Made by a program: the position numbers and the translations under genes. This document shows, piece after piece, positions 1 to 5,306 of a stretch of 5,618 nucleotides of DNA (position 1 is its first letter; every line of letters begins with the position of its first letter). This DNA is from Geminicoccaceae bacterium (lineage in GTDB: Bacteria > Pseudomonadota > Alphaproteobacteria > Geminicoccales > Geminicoccaceae): contig JAPJRA010000184.1 of assembly GCA_030824835.1 (NCBI GenBank), positions 1 through 5,618 of the forward strand. Direction: 5' to 3'. A model generated the notes under the pieces. It saw only the letters and a list, made by a program, of their open reading frames with translations, was not told the DNA's origin and searched no databases.

Positions 1-334
1 CGATGATGTCGCCCTCAGCGCCAGGCAGCGCGTTCTCCGAGGTGATGCGGACAGCCTCGTGGCCACGGCCGGGCGCCGGAGCACCGGGCGTTGTCTCTGG
101 CGCGGGCGAGCCCTCGATGGCCCCGGCGATCAGGCCGGCCAGGACCATGGGCGGCTTGCCGGCCGGCTTGGCCAGGACCATGGCGGCATTGGTCGCGGCC
201 TCGCCATGCGCCGCATCGCGCGGCGGCTCGACGGCGACCCGGCCGAGATCGAGCCCGGCCGGCAGCTCGCCCTGCGCCTGCAGGCGGCCGATCGCCTCCA
301 GCACGAGGTCCAAAAGCTCGCGGAACGGGTTCAT
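1..334 (-). CDS. argS: Arginyl-tRNA synthetase, N-terminal fragment (cut by window edge)
   Basis: Arginyl-tRNA synthetase charges tRNA-Arg with arginine in the cytoplasm. Only the first 111 codons are inside the window; the catalytic domain lies beyond position 1. The visible part begins MNPFRELLDLVLEAIG, then has VEPPRDAAHG and TNAAMVLAKPAGK (about residues 35-60). This is the usual pattern of the ArgS N-terminal additional domain, which contacts the tRNA D-loop. The start is ATG at 334-332; its ATGA overlaps the dgt stop, so translational coupling is likely, and the upstream Shine-Dalgarno is weak. Oddity: from about residue 72 there is a Pro/Ala/Gly-rich stretch (around SPAPETTPGAPAPGRG) where family members usually run more directly into the domain's conserved GPGFIN motif. 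That motif is not reached before the window ends. The call is by recognition of the N-terminal motifs. Confidence 0.88.
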   Translation of the reverse strand, partial: MNPFRELLDLVLEAIGRLQAQGELPAGLDLGRVAVEPPRDAAHGEAATNAAMVLAKPAGKPPMVLAGLIAGAIEGSPAPETTPGAPAPGRGHEAVRITSENALPGAEGDII

Positions 335-1485
335 GGCCGTTCCCGGTTCAGCTTGAACAGACGGTCGTGCTCATCCATCGCGTAGCGATCGGTCATGCCG
401 GCAATATAATCCCGTACGGTGGAAGCAGTGGCGCAAGACTGCGGTCGGCCGGCGCGCTCGCGCCATCCATCCGGCAGACAGTCGGGTCTCTCCAGCAGCA
501 ATTCCGCCAGCTCGCGCACGACCCGCCGCGCCTTCAGCGACATGCGGTTGACCTTGTAGTGGCGATAGACACGCTGGTGCAAGAACTCGCGTAGGCCTTC
601 CACCGCCGCCGCCACCATCGGCGAGAACGCCACCACCGGCCCATTCGCGGCACGTACGTCGTGCGGGCCGCCCGGTGCCAGCTCGGCCAGGCGAGCTTGC
701 GCGCCGTCGATCAGGTCGCGGACCATGAGATCGATCAGCCGGCGCATGGTCTCGTGCCCCCGGCGCTGGGGCTCGAGTCCGGAATAAAGCCGGTCCACCT
801 GGGCCAGGGCCGGTCCGGCCAGCGGCGCTGCGGCCAGATCGTCAAGCTCGATGAACCCCGCCCGCAGCCCGTCGTCCAGGTCGTGGTTGATATAGGCCAC
901 GTCGTCGGCGATGGCCGCGACCTGCGCTTCTACCGGCGCCTGCCGGTCCAGTGCCAGGCGGTCTACCAGCGCGTGCTTGGCAACCGCGGCGGGCGGCGGG
1001 CCCGACAGCGGCCCGTTGTGCTTGACCAGGCCCTCCAGCGTCTCGGCGGCGAGGTTGAGGCCGTCGAAGCCGGCATAGCGGCGCTCGAGGTCGGTCACGA
1101 TGCGGAAGGTCTGCAGATTGTGGTCGAAGCCCCCGAATGCCGCCAAGGCCTCGTCCAGTGCGGCCTCGCCGGCATGGCCGAAGGCGCTGTGGCCGAGATC
1201 GTGCGCCAGTGCCAGCGCCTCGGCCAGATCCTCGTTGACCGCCAGCACGCGCGCGATCGACCGGGCGATCTGGGCGACCTCCAGCGAGTGGGTGAGCCGC
1301 GTGCGGAAATGATCGCCCTCGAAATTGACGAAGACCTGGGTCTTGTACTCCAGCCGCCGGAACGGGATCGAATGGACGATCCGGTCCCGGTCGCGCTGGT
1401 AGACGCTGCGCAGGTCGCTCTCGGGTTCGTCGACCGCTCGCCCCAGGCTGAGCTCGGGACGGCAGGCATAGGGCGCCAGCGGCAT
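331..1485 (-). CDS. dgt: dGTPase-like HD-domain dNTP triphosphohydrolase
   Basis: Predicted deoxynucleoside triphosphate triphosphohydrolase, which splits dNTPs into deoxynucleoside and tripolyphosphate; substrate preference in this clade is not certain. The 384-residue protein has the family layout. RDRDRIVHSIPFRRL lies at about 31-45 and KTQVF at 48-52. The HD metal site shows H66 (RLTHSLEV), H95-D96 (AHDLGHSAFGH) and D194/D195 (IADDVAYINHDLDD). The C-terminal helical region ends near 384, a normal length. The start ATG at 1485 gives the usual APYACRP N-terminus; no clear Shine-Dalgarno precedes it. It is divergent from erpA across 104 bp and overlaps argS by ATGA, so it is probably co-transcribed with argS. 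No broken motif was seen. The long open frames antisense to it are products of high GC. Confidence 0.93.
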   Translation of the reverse strand: MPLAPYACRPELSLGRAVDEPESDLRSVYQRDRDRIVHSIPFRRLEYKTQVFVNFEGDHFRTRLTHSLEVAQIARSIARVLAVNEDLAEALALAHDLGHSAFGHAGEAALDEALAAFGGFDHNLQTFRIVTDLERRYAGFDGLNLAAETLEGLVKHNGPLSGPPPAAVAKHALVDRLALDRQAPVEAQVAAIADDVAYINHDLDDGLRAGFIELDDLAAAPLAGPALAQVDRLYSGLEPQRRGHETMRRLIDLMVRDLIDGAQARLAELAPGGPHDVRAANGPVVAFSPMVAAAVEGLREFLHQRVYRHYKVNRMSLKARRVVRELAELLLERPDCLPDGWRERAGRPQSCATASTVRDYIAGMTDRYAMDEHDRLFKLNRERP

Positions 1486-1528
1486 GCAACAGTCCGGCAG
1501 GGCCCGCGGGCCGCGGGCGGTTTGACAA
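1486..1528. promoter_or_regulatory. Perfect 17-nt palindrome in the dgt/erpA divergent spacer
   Basis: At 1502-1518 the sequence reads GCCCGCGG-G-CCGCGGGC, a perfect inverted repeat with 8-bp arms around one central base. It ends three bases before a TTGACA hexamer (1522-1527) facing erpA and sits 17 bases upstream of the dgt start codon. Such symmetry fits an operator for a dimeric regulator acting on one or both divergent genes. In GC-rich DNA it could also be chance or a short RNA hairpin in the dgt leader. No known regulator motif is recognised. Confidence 0.35.
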
Positions 1529-1549
1529 TAGGAGCCGCTCTCCTAAATA
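1522..1549 (+). promoter_or_regulatory. Candidate erpA promoter with an inverted repeat in its spacer
   Basis: A consensus -35 hexamer TTGACA (1522-1527) is followed, after 16 bases, by a weak -10 candidate TAAATA (1544-1549). The spacer holds a perfect inverted repeat, TAGGAG (1529-1534) and CTCCTA (1540-1545) separated by CCGCT, where a regulator could block RNA polymerase. Known alphaproteobacterial Fe-S genes are often controlled by IscR or RirA, but this repeat was not recognised as either site. The -35 match and the symmetry are seen directly; promoter function is inferred. Confidence 0.4.
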
Positions 1550-1589
1550 GGAAGGAGGCGCAAGCTGGCCTAGTCTATGAGGATGGACC

Positions 1590-1940
1590 ATGTCCGATCT
1601 CGACCCGCGTCCCGCTCCCCTGGCGGTCAGTGACGGCGCCGCGCGCCGGATCGCCGCCGTGCTGCGCGCCGAGAACCGGCCGGACGCGCGGCTGCGGGTG
1701 AGCGTGTCGGGCGGCGGCTGCTCGGGCTTCCAGTACATCTTCGCCGTCGACGACAAGAGCGAGGACGGCGACGTGGTGATCGAGCGCGACGGTGCGGCCG
1801 TGGTCGTCGACGGGATGTCCCTGATGTACGTGATCGGCGCCGAGCTCGACTATGTTGACGACCTCACCGGCTCCTACTTCAAGGTCAAGAACCCCAACGC
1901 CAGCTCATCCTGCGGCTGCGGCACCTCGTTCGCGATCTAG
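1590..1940 (+). CDS. erpA: A-type iron-sulfur cluster carrier, ErpA-like
   Basis: A-type carriers take an assembled Fe-S cluster from a scaffold and pass it to apo-proteins in the cytoplasm. The 116-residue product has the three family cysteines: C44 in SGGGCSGFQY, and C108 and C110 in SSCGCG near the C-terminus (NPNASSSCGCGTSFAI). The middle carries the usual VVVDGMS and DYVDDLTGSYFKVKNPN segments. The GCSGFQY form and the short C-terminus after CGCG favour ErpA over IscA or SufA, although the three are hard to separate by eye. The start at 1590 is chosen because GAGGA (1579-1583) lies six bases upstream. It is transcribed divergently from dgt, a frequent alphaproteobacterial arrangement. 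Regulation may act through the symmetric elements in the 1502-1545 spacer. The protein appears intact. Confidence 0.92.
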   Translation: MSDLDPRPAPLAVSDGAARRIAAVLRAENRPDARLRVSVSGGGCSGFQYIFAVDDKSEDGDVVIERDGAAVVVDGMSLMYVIGAELDYVDDLTGSYFKVKNPNASSSCGCGTSFAI

Positions 1941-2069
1941 CGTCGCCGCCCTCGACCGTGGCCACAACTCGGCTCGGCCCGCAATGAGTCTGGGCCTCGG
2001 CGCATTTCCGTGATCTTTTAGACCGGTGTCCGGCGCACCCCGCGGTCTGCCAGGCTAGGGGATGGATTG

Positions 2070-3240
2070 TTGACGCCGAACCGATGGATGATCCTGTTCG
2101 TGCTGTTCGTCGCCGGACGACGATGACATTTCAGTTTCAGTCCGTGGCCGCACTGGCACCGCTTGTCGTGGCGGATCACGGCGCCAGCTTTGCCGATATC
2201 GGGCTTCTCATCGGCCTCTATTTTCTCCCGGGCATCATCATCGCCATCCCCAGCGGCGTGATTGCGACGCGGTTCGGCGATCGTCGCGTCGTCTGTGCCG
2301 GCATGGCCCTGATGCTGCTGGGTGCGCTGCTCCCCGTCTTCGGCACCAACTGGGCCGCCCTGGTCGCCGGCCGCCTGCTGGCCGGGATTGGCGGCGTCAC
2401 CATCAGCGTGCAGATGACCAAGATGCTGACCGATTGATTCGTCGGCCACGAGATCGCGACGGCCATGGCGATTCTCGTGAATTCCTGGCCCGTGGGCATC
2501 GCCGCCGCGCTGCTGGTCCTGCCGCTCGTCGTCACATCGGGCGGCCTGGGCCTCGCGTGGCTCGCCGTCACGTTGCCGATTGGTCTTGCCCTCTTGATGT
2601 TCGTGGTCGTCTACCGGGCGCCGCCGTGCGAGGTAGATCCCTCCACCCTCTCGTCCGGGCCCGGCCGGCTGCCGTTCGGGGCGGTGTTCCTCGCCGGCTC
2701 CATCTGGGCGCTCTACAACACGGCACTGGCCATGGTCTTCGGGTTCGGCCTCCTGCTGTTGAGTCAGCGCGGCTGGTCACTCGCGACCGCCAGCTCGACG
2801 ACCAGCGTCGTGGTCTGGCTGATCGCCGTCTCGGTACCGCTCGGAGGCTTCCTTGCCGACCGGAGCGGACGTCCGGGCGCCGTCATGGCCTCGAGCCTCC
2901 TCGGCTTCGCTGTCTTGCTGATCGCCGCCATCTTGGTGCCGTTGTGGGCGGTGCCGGCTGTCTTCATCGCCGTGGGCCTGGTCTCCGGTCTGCCGGCCGG
3001 GTCGATCATGAGCCTGCCGTCCCTGGTCCTGCGACCCGGGACCTGGGCACTCGGCATGGGCATGTTCTTCACGATCTACTACGTCGCTTTCATGGTGGCG
3101 CCGGCACTCGCAGGATGGTGGCCGACCGCGCCGGCACCGCCGCCGCGGCGTTCCTCTTGGGGGCGGCGATGCTGGCCCTCTGCGTCGCTGTGCTCGCCCG
3201 TTTCCGGCGCCATACGGCGCGAGCGCCGGCAATCCCGTAG
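2070..3240 (+). pseudogene. Broken MFS transporter (cyanate/nitrate permease-like), three lesions
   Basis: Pieces of one Major Facilitator Superfamily permease lie in order in three reading segments. If repaired it would be about 390 residues and 12 membrane helices. Segment 1 runs from a probable TTG start (2070, AGGGGA at 2057-2062) to about 2114 (NRWMILFVLFVA). Segment 2 begins RTTMTFQFQSVAALAPL and contains MFS motif A-like PSGVIATRFGDRR. It meets an in-frame TGA at 2435-2437 exactly where a Trp is expected (MLTD-stop-FVGHEIATAMA), then continues with NSWPVGIA and a second motif A-like GGFLADRSGRP. Segment 3 starts near 3118 (VADRAGTAAAAFLLG) and stops at 3240. Both frameshifts look like loss of one base, CCC to CC near 2113 and GGG to GG near 3117. 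Substrate is unproven; the cyanate/nitrate comparison rests on overall resemblance. Apart from these lesions the frame is clean, so decay is recent or the sequence contains errors. Confidence 0.85.
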
Positions 3241-3483
3241 CGGCTGTTTTCTGCCCTGCATGAAGGAGCGAGCCCTCCACCAGGCGCCACGCCCACGATC
3301 CGGATTCGCGCCATCGAAGCACCCAAGCTTGAGTCGGGAGCGAATCCGGCCACCGATACGAGCCGGAAAAAATTCCATCCGGTCCCCACGCCCGCGGTGA
3401 ACCCGGCGTGAGCGGTCGCCGACATTTAGCCTGTTAGCCGAGCAGCCAGACGCTAACTGCCGCATGAGTTGCCCAGCACAAGT
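3241..3483. other. GC-rich gene-free stretch after the pseudogene
   Basis: No coding region is supported here. A long plus-strand reading frame runs through to 3400, but it is only the out-of-frame tail of the transporter pseudogene, and the antisense frames show no recognisable protein. The stretch holds one clear 10-bp inverted repeat (3300-3349, listed separately). Composition falls gradually from about 3420 onward into the AT-rich segment. No tRNA-like cloverleaf or insertion-sequence remnant was recognised. Confidence 0.6.
3300..3349. repeat. Perfect 10-bp inverted repeat with 30-base spacer
   Basis: CCGGATTCGC at 3300-3309 is matched exactly by its reverse complement GCGAATCCGG at 3340-3349. 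The spacer contains an almost symmetric 14-mer centred on AAGCTT (3321-3334, one mismatch). It lies 60 bases after the transporter pseudogene. It could be an RNA hairpin, a protein-binding site or a remnant of mobile DNA. No T-run follows on either strand, so it is not a typical intrinsic terminator. The symmetry is directly visible; the role is unknown. Confidence 0.55.
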
Positions 3484-3900
3484 GTCTCATGGAGTAATTT
3501 TTTCGCCTAACTATCCGCCATGGCGAAGAATCCCGTTGCAGACCGTAGGTTGAGCATATGTCGATCAAAAAGTTCTGTTCACCAATAATACTAACTTCAA
3601 ATACACATCTCGCCTAATAGTTGATAATAAAATCAATACTGGACTTTGTGGACATCATAAGACAATATGTTTGCTTCCATCACGAGGTGGTGAGAAAGCG
3701 GATGAGAGGTAAGCAGGTATAAATAGACGAGAATAAACTGATTTGATGGCAAAAATTGCTAGATATTATAGAAATTTGTGCCATAGTATCTTTACTAATG
3801 ATAATTTTCTGACGATAAACCGCAAATCTACAAAAAAATATTCACTAATATCTCCCATTTTTACTTAACTTAATATACAATTGTTTGTTGCGGAGCAGAT
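3484..3900. other. AT-rich non-coding segment upstream of the repeat-protein gene
   Basis: Hand counting of 3541-3900 gives 119 G or C in 360 bases, about 33%, while the flanking genes are visibly far richer in G and C. No reading frame of useful length was found on either strand. It contains poly-A and poly-T tracts and many TATA-like hexamers. A plausible promoter is TTGATG (3743-3748), followed by TATTAT (3764-3769) or TATAGA (3767-3772), with a small GCAA/TTGC inverted repeat (3749-3759) between. Another short inverted repeat is TTGAT/ATCAA (3621-3636). It may be a long regulatory leader for the downstream gene, foreign DNA bound by a nucleoid-associated silencer, or an unrecognised RNA locus. 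Confidence 0.6.
3743..3772 (+). promoter_or_regulatory. Weak candidate promoter for the repeat-protein gene
   Basis: TTGATG (3743-3748) matches four of six bases of the -35 consensus. Downstream are TATTAT (3764-3769, five of six matches, 15-base spacer) and TATAGA (3767-3772, four of six, 18-base spacer). If used, the leader would be about 150 bases. In DNA this AT-rich such matches arise easily by chance, so the call is tentative. Confidence 0.2.
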
Positions 3901-3928
3901 TATCTCTTGTTGAATGAGGAGAACTGGT

Positions 3929-4861
3929 ATGACTTTGCTCAAACGAAGAGCCTTCGGTGTAATACTGGCAGCGGCTACTTTAGTAGCTGTTGGTGCGGCC
4001 AGTCAGGCTGCACCGACAGCGTCGCCCGCGGCGTTCTGGACCGGCTGGAGCCAAATTCCCGGTGGGGGACGCACGCCAGACGCGCCGACAGCCACGTCCT
4101 ACAACGGTCAGCTTTACACGTTCGTGCGCGGCACAGATGACAGGATCTATCTCAATCGGCTAACCGGCTCCAGCACGTGGAGCGGATGGAGCGAGGTTCC
4201 GGGCGGTGGCCTGACGCCGTCCGGCCCGGCCGCCACCTCGTACGGAGGCCAGCTCTTCCTGTTCGTGCGCGGCACCGACAACAAAATATATCTGAACCGG
4301 CTCACAGGCATGTCCACCTGGACCGGCTGGGGTGAAGTTCCGGGCGGCGGGCTTACTCCTTCCGCACCGGATGCCGCGGTCTACCGCGGCAGCCTGCAAC
4401 TCTTCGTGCGCGGCACTGACAGCGCAATCTACGTCAATAAGCTGTCGTTCAGTTCATGGAGCGGCTGGAGTCAGGTCCCAGGCGGAGGGTTGACGCTGTC
4501 CGGCCCCGGCGCCGCACCCTACAGCGGTCGCCTCTATGCTCTCGTACAGGGCACCGACAGCAGGATTTACGTCAATCGCGAGACGTTCTCGTTCTGGAGC
4601 GGCTGGAGCCAGGTCCCCGGCGGCGGCTTAACCCCCGATTCACCGGCGGCGGCACCCTTCAGGCGAAGCCTCTTCGCCTTCGTGCGTGGCACCGACAACC
4701 GTATCTACCAGAACATCCTGCGGCGAGTCCGCTGGAGTGGCTGGAGCGAGGTTCCCGGCTCCGGACTGACGCCTTCAGGTCCCGCCGCGACCAGCTACCT
4801 GGGCCACCTCTACCTGTTCGTGCGCGGCACGGACAACGCCATCTACGTCAACCGCTTCTGA
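3929..4861 (+). CDS. Secreted six-repeat beta-propeller-like (lectin-like) protein
   Basis: A 310-residue protein with a signal peptide followed by nothing but tandem repeats. The signal has MTLLKRR, then a hydrophobic run (about 8-24), with probable cleavage after SQA at 27. Six repeats begin at W37, W84, W131, W177, W223 and W269, spaced 47, 47, 46, 46 and 46. Each has W-[ST]-G-W, a PGGG-like turn, LTPSGP-like and ending [VL]-[RQ]-GTD-x-x-IY-x-N; the last lacks only the linker. This pattern resembles PLL-like/DUF346-type lectin propellers, each repeat being one blade; sugar binding is inferred. The start at 3929 is preferred over 3914 because GAGGAG (3916-3921) is seven bases upstream. No catalytic motif, membrane anchor or cell-wall signal is seen, so the product is probably periplasmic or extracellular. 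The signal-peptide codons are AT-richer (TTA, GTA) than the repeats. A sialidase-like or tectonin-like propeller is an alternative. Confidence 0.85.
   Translation: MTLLKRRAFGVILAAATLVAVGAASQAAPTASPAAFWTGWSQIPGGGRTPDAPTATSYNGQLYTFVRGTDDRIYLNRLTGSSTWSGWSEVPGGGLTPSGPAATSYGGQLFLFVRGTDNKIYLNRLTGMSTWTGWGEVPGGGLTPSAPDAAVYRGSLQLFVRGTDSAIYVNKLSFSSWSGWSQVPGGGLTLSGPGAAPYSGRLYALVQGTDSRIYVNRETFSFWSGWSQVPGGGLTPDSPAAAPFRRSLFAFVRGTDNRIYQNILRRVRWSGWSEVPGSGLTPSGPAATSYLGHLYLFVRGTDNAIYVNRF
4037..4858 (+). repeat. Six tandem coding repeats of 138-141 bases
   Basis: Units start at 4037, 4178, 4319, 4457, 4595 and 4733, each opening with the TGG of the blade Trp. They are similar at the DNA level (for example, close variants of TTCGTGCGCGGCAC recur in five of six units), so unit gain or loss by recombination is possible. 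Units 1, 2 and 3 are closest in layout. Unit 4 has VQGTD and LTLSGP instead of VRGTD and LTPSGP. Unit 5 is the most diverged, with FRRSLF and an NILRRVR tail. Unit 6 is shorter because the protein ends after VNRF. Confidence 0.85.
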
Positions 4862-4913
4862 AAGCGAGCCCGGCTACGCGCAGTCATCGTCCGCGGCCGG
4901 TCAGACCCGATCG

Positions 4914-4949
4914 GGCACCCCGGCGACATCGTCGCCAGGGTGCCTTCTT
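4914..4949 (+). terminator. Strong intrinsic terminator after the repeat-protein gene
   Basis: GGCACCC (4914-4920) pairs with GGGTGCC (4938-4944), and inside it GGCGAC (4922-4927) pairs with GTCGCC (4931-4936). There is one C/A mismatch (4921/4937) and a three-base ATC loop. The T-rich TTCTT follows at 4945-4949. It lies 52 bases past the stop of the plus-strand gene and just beyond the end of the converging minus-strand DUF190 gene. The T-run is on the plus-strand side, so it should mainly end the repeat-protein transcript, although the hairpin also forms in the opposite RNA. Confidence 0.75.
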
Positions 4950-4958
4950 GCGTGTCGC

Positions 4959-5306
4959 TCAGGTGCCGGACCCATCCCCGTAGCGGATCACCCTCACCTT
5001 CTCCAACGTCACCAGCCCGCTGCCCATCATCTTCTCGAGCTCGGGCAGGAAGGCCGCAATCTTGTCCTCGTTGTCGACGATCTCGACGACGATCGGGAGG
5101 TCCTCGGAGATTTCGAACAGGCTGGCCCGGTGCACGTGCGAGTTGCGGCCATAGCCCATCGGGCCGCGCAGCACGGTGGCGCCGGCGAGCTGTAGCTCGC
5201 GCGCCTTCTGCACGATCGCGTTGTAGAGCGGGTGGCCCCCGATACGGTCGCGCTCGCCGATGAAGATCCGCAGGAGCTGCGCATCCTCGGGTAAATGCAC
5301 GGTCAT
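4959..5306 (-). CDS. DUF190 family protein (PII-like fold), partner of CrcB
   Basis: A 115-residue cytoplasmic protein of the DUF190 family. Recognisable segments are LLRIFIGERDR (11-21), GHPLYNAIVQKARE (24-37), LAGATVLRGPMGYG (40-53), LPIVVEIVDNEDKI (70-83) and GLVTLEKVRVIRYG (97-110). The family has a ferredoxin-like, GlnB/PII-like fold and is often encoded next to crcB; its exact role, possibly regulatory, is not established. The start ATG (5306-5304) overlaps the crcB stop by ATGA, and GGAGGG (5315-5310 on the minus strand) lies just upstream, so coupled translation with crcB is likely. A longer open frame reaches upstream to 5609, but that part is the shadow of crcB. The stop is TGA at 4961-4959. 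Length is normal for the family and no lesion is seen. Confidence 0.9.
   Translation of the reverse strand: MTVHLPEDAQLLRIFIGERDRIGGHPLYNAIVQKARELQLAGATVLRGPMGYGRNSHVHRASLFEISEDLPIVVEIVDNEDKIAAFLPELEKMMGSGLVTLEKVRVIRYGDGSGT

Noticed and set aside
661..1701. 346-codon plus-strand open frame antisense to dgt
   Set aside because: No recognisable motif, and it overlaps a convincing dgt gene. Long antisense frames are expected at this GC content.
2020..2048. AGACCG/CGGTCT inverted repeat as an erpA terminator
   Set aside because: It forms a bulged hairpin but has no T-run after it. It could be a chance repeat or part of the pseudogene leader.
2435..2437. TGA read as Trp or selenocysteine
   Set aside because: Other genes in the window use TGA as a normal stop, no selenocysteine insertion signal was seen, and two frameshifts in the same gene favour simple decay.
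2434..3240. 268-codon plus-strand frame as a separate Arg-rich gene
   Set aside because: Only its last part (from about 3118) encodes transporter-like sequence. The rest is an out-of-frame shadow of the MFS pseudogene, rich in Arg and Pro.
2465..3400. Intact 311-residue transporter starting at 2465
   Set aside because: The N-terminal helices are in the same frame before the TGA, and the true C-terminus is in another frame. The tail after about 3118 is nonsense sequence, so this is a fragment of a broken gene.
3463..3503. CATGAG/CTCATG hairpin followed by six T as a terminator
   Set aside because: The arms are only six bases with a 17-base loop, and the T-run starts six bases after the stem. 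Too weak to call.
4037..4858. Tandem repeats as a CRISPR array
   Set aside because: Units are 138-141 bases, in frame and coding, with no short identical repeats separated by unique spacers.
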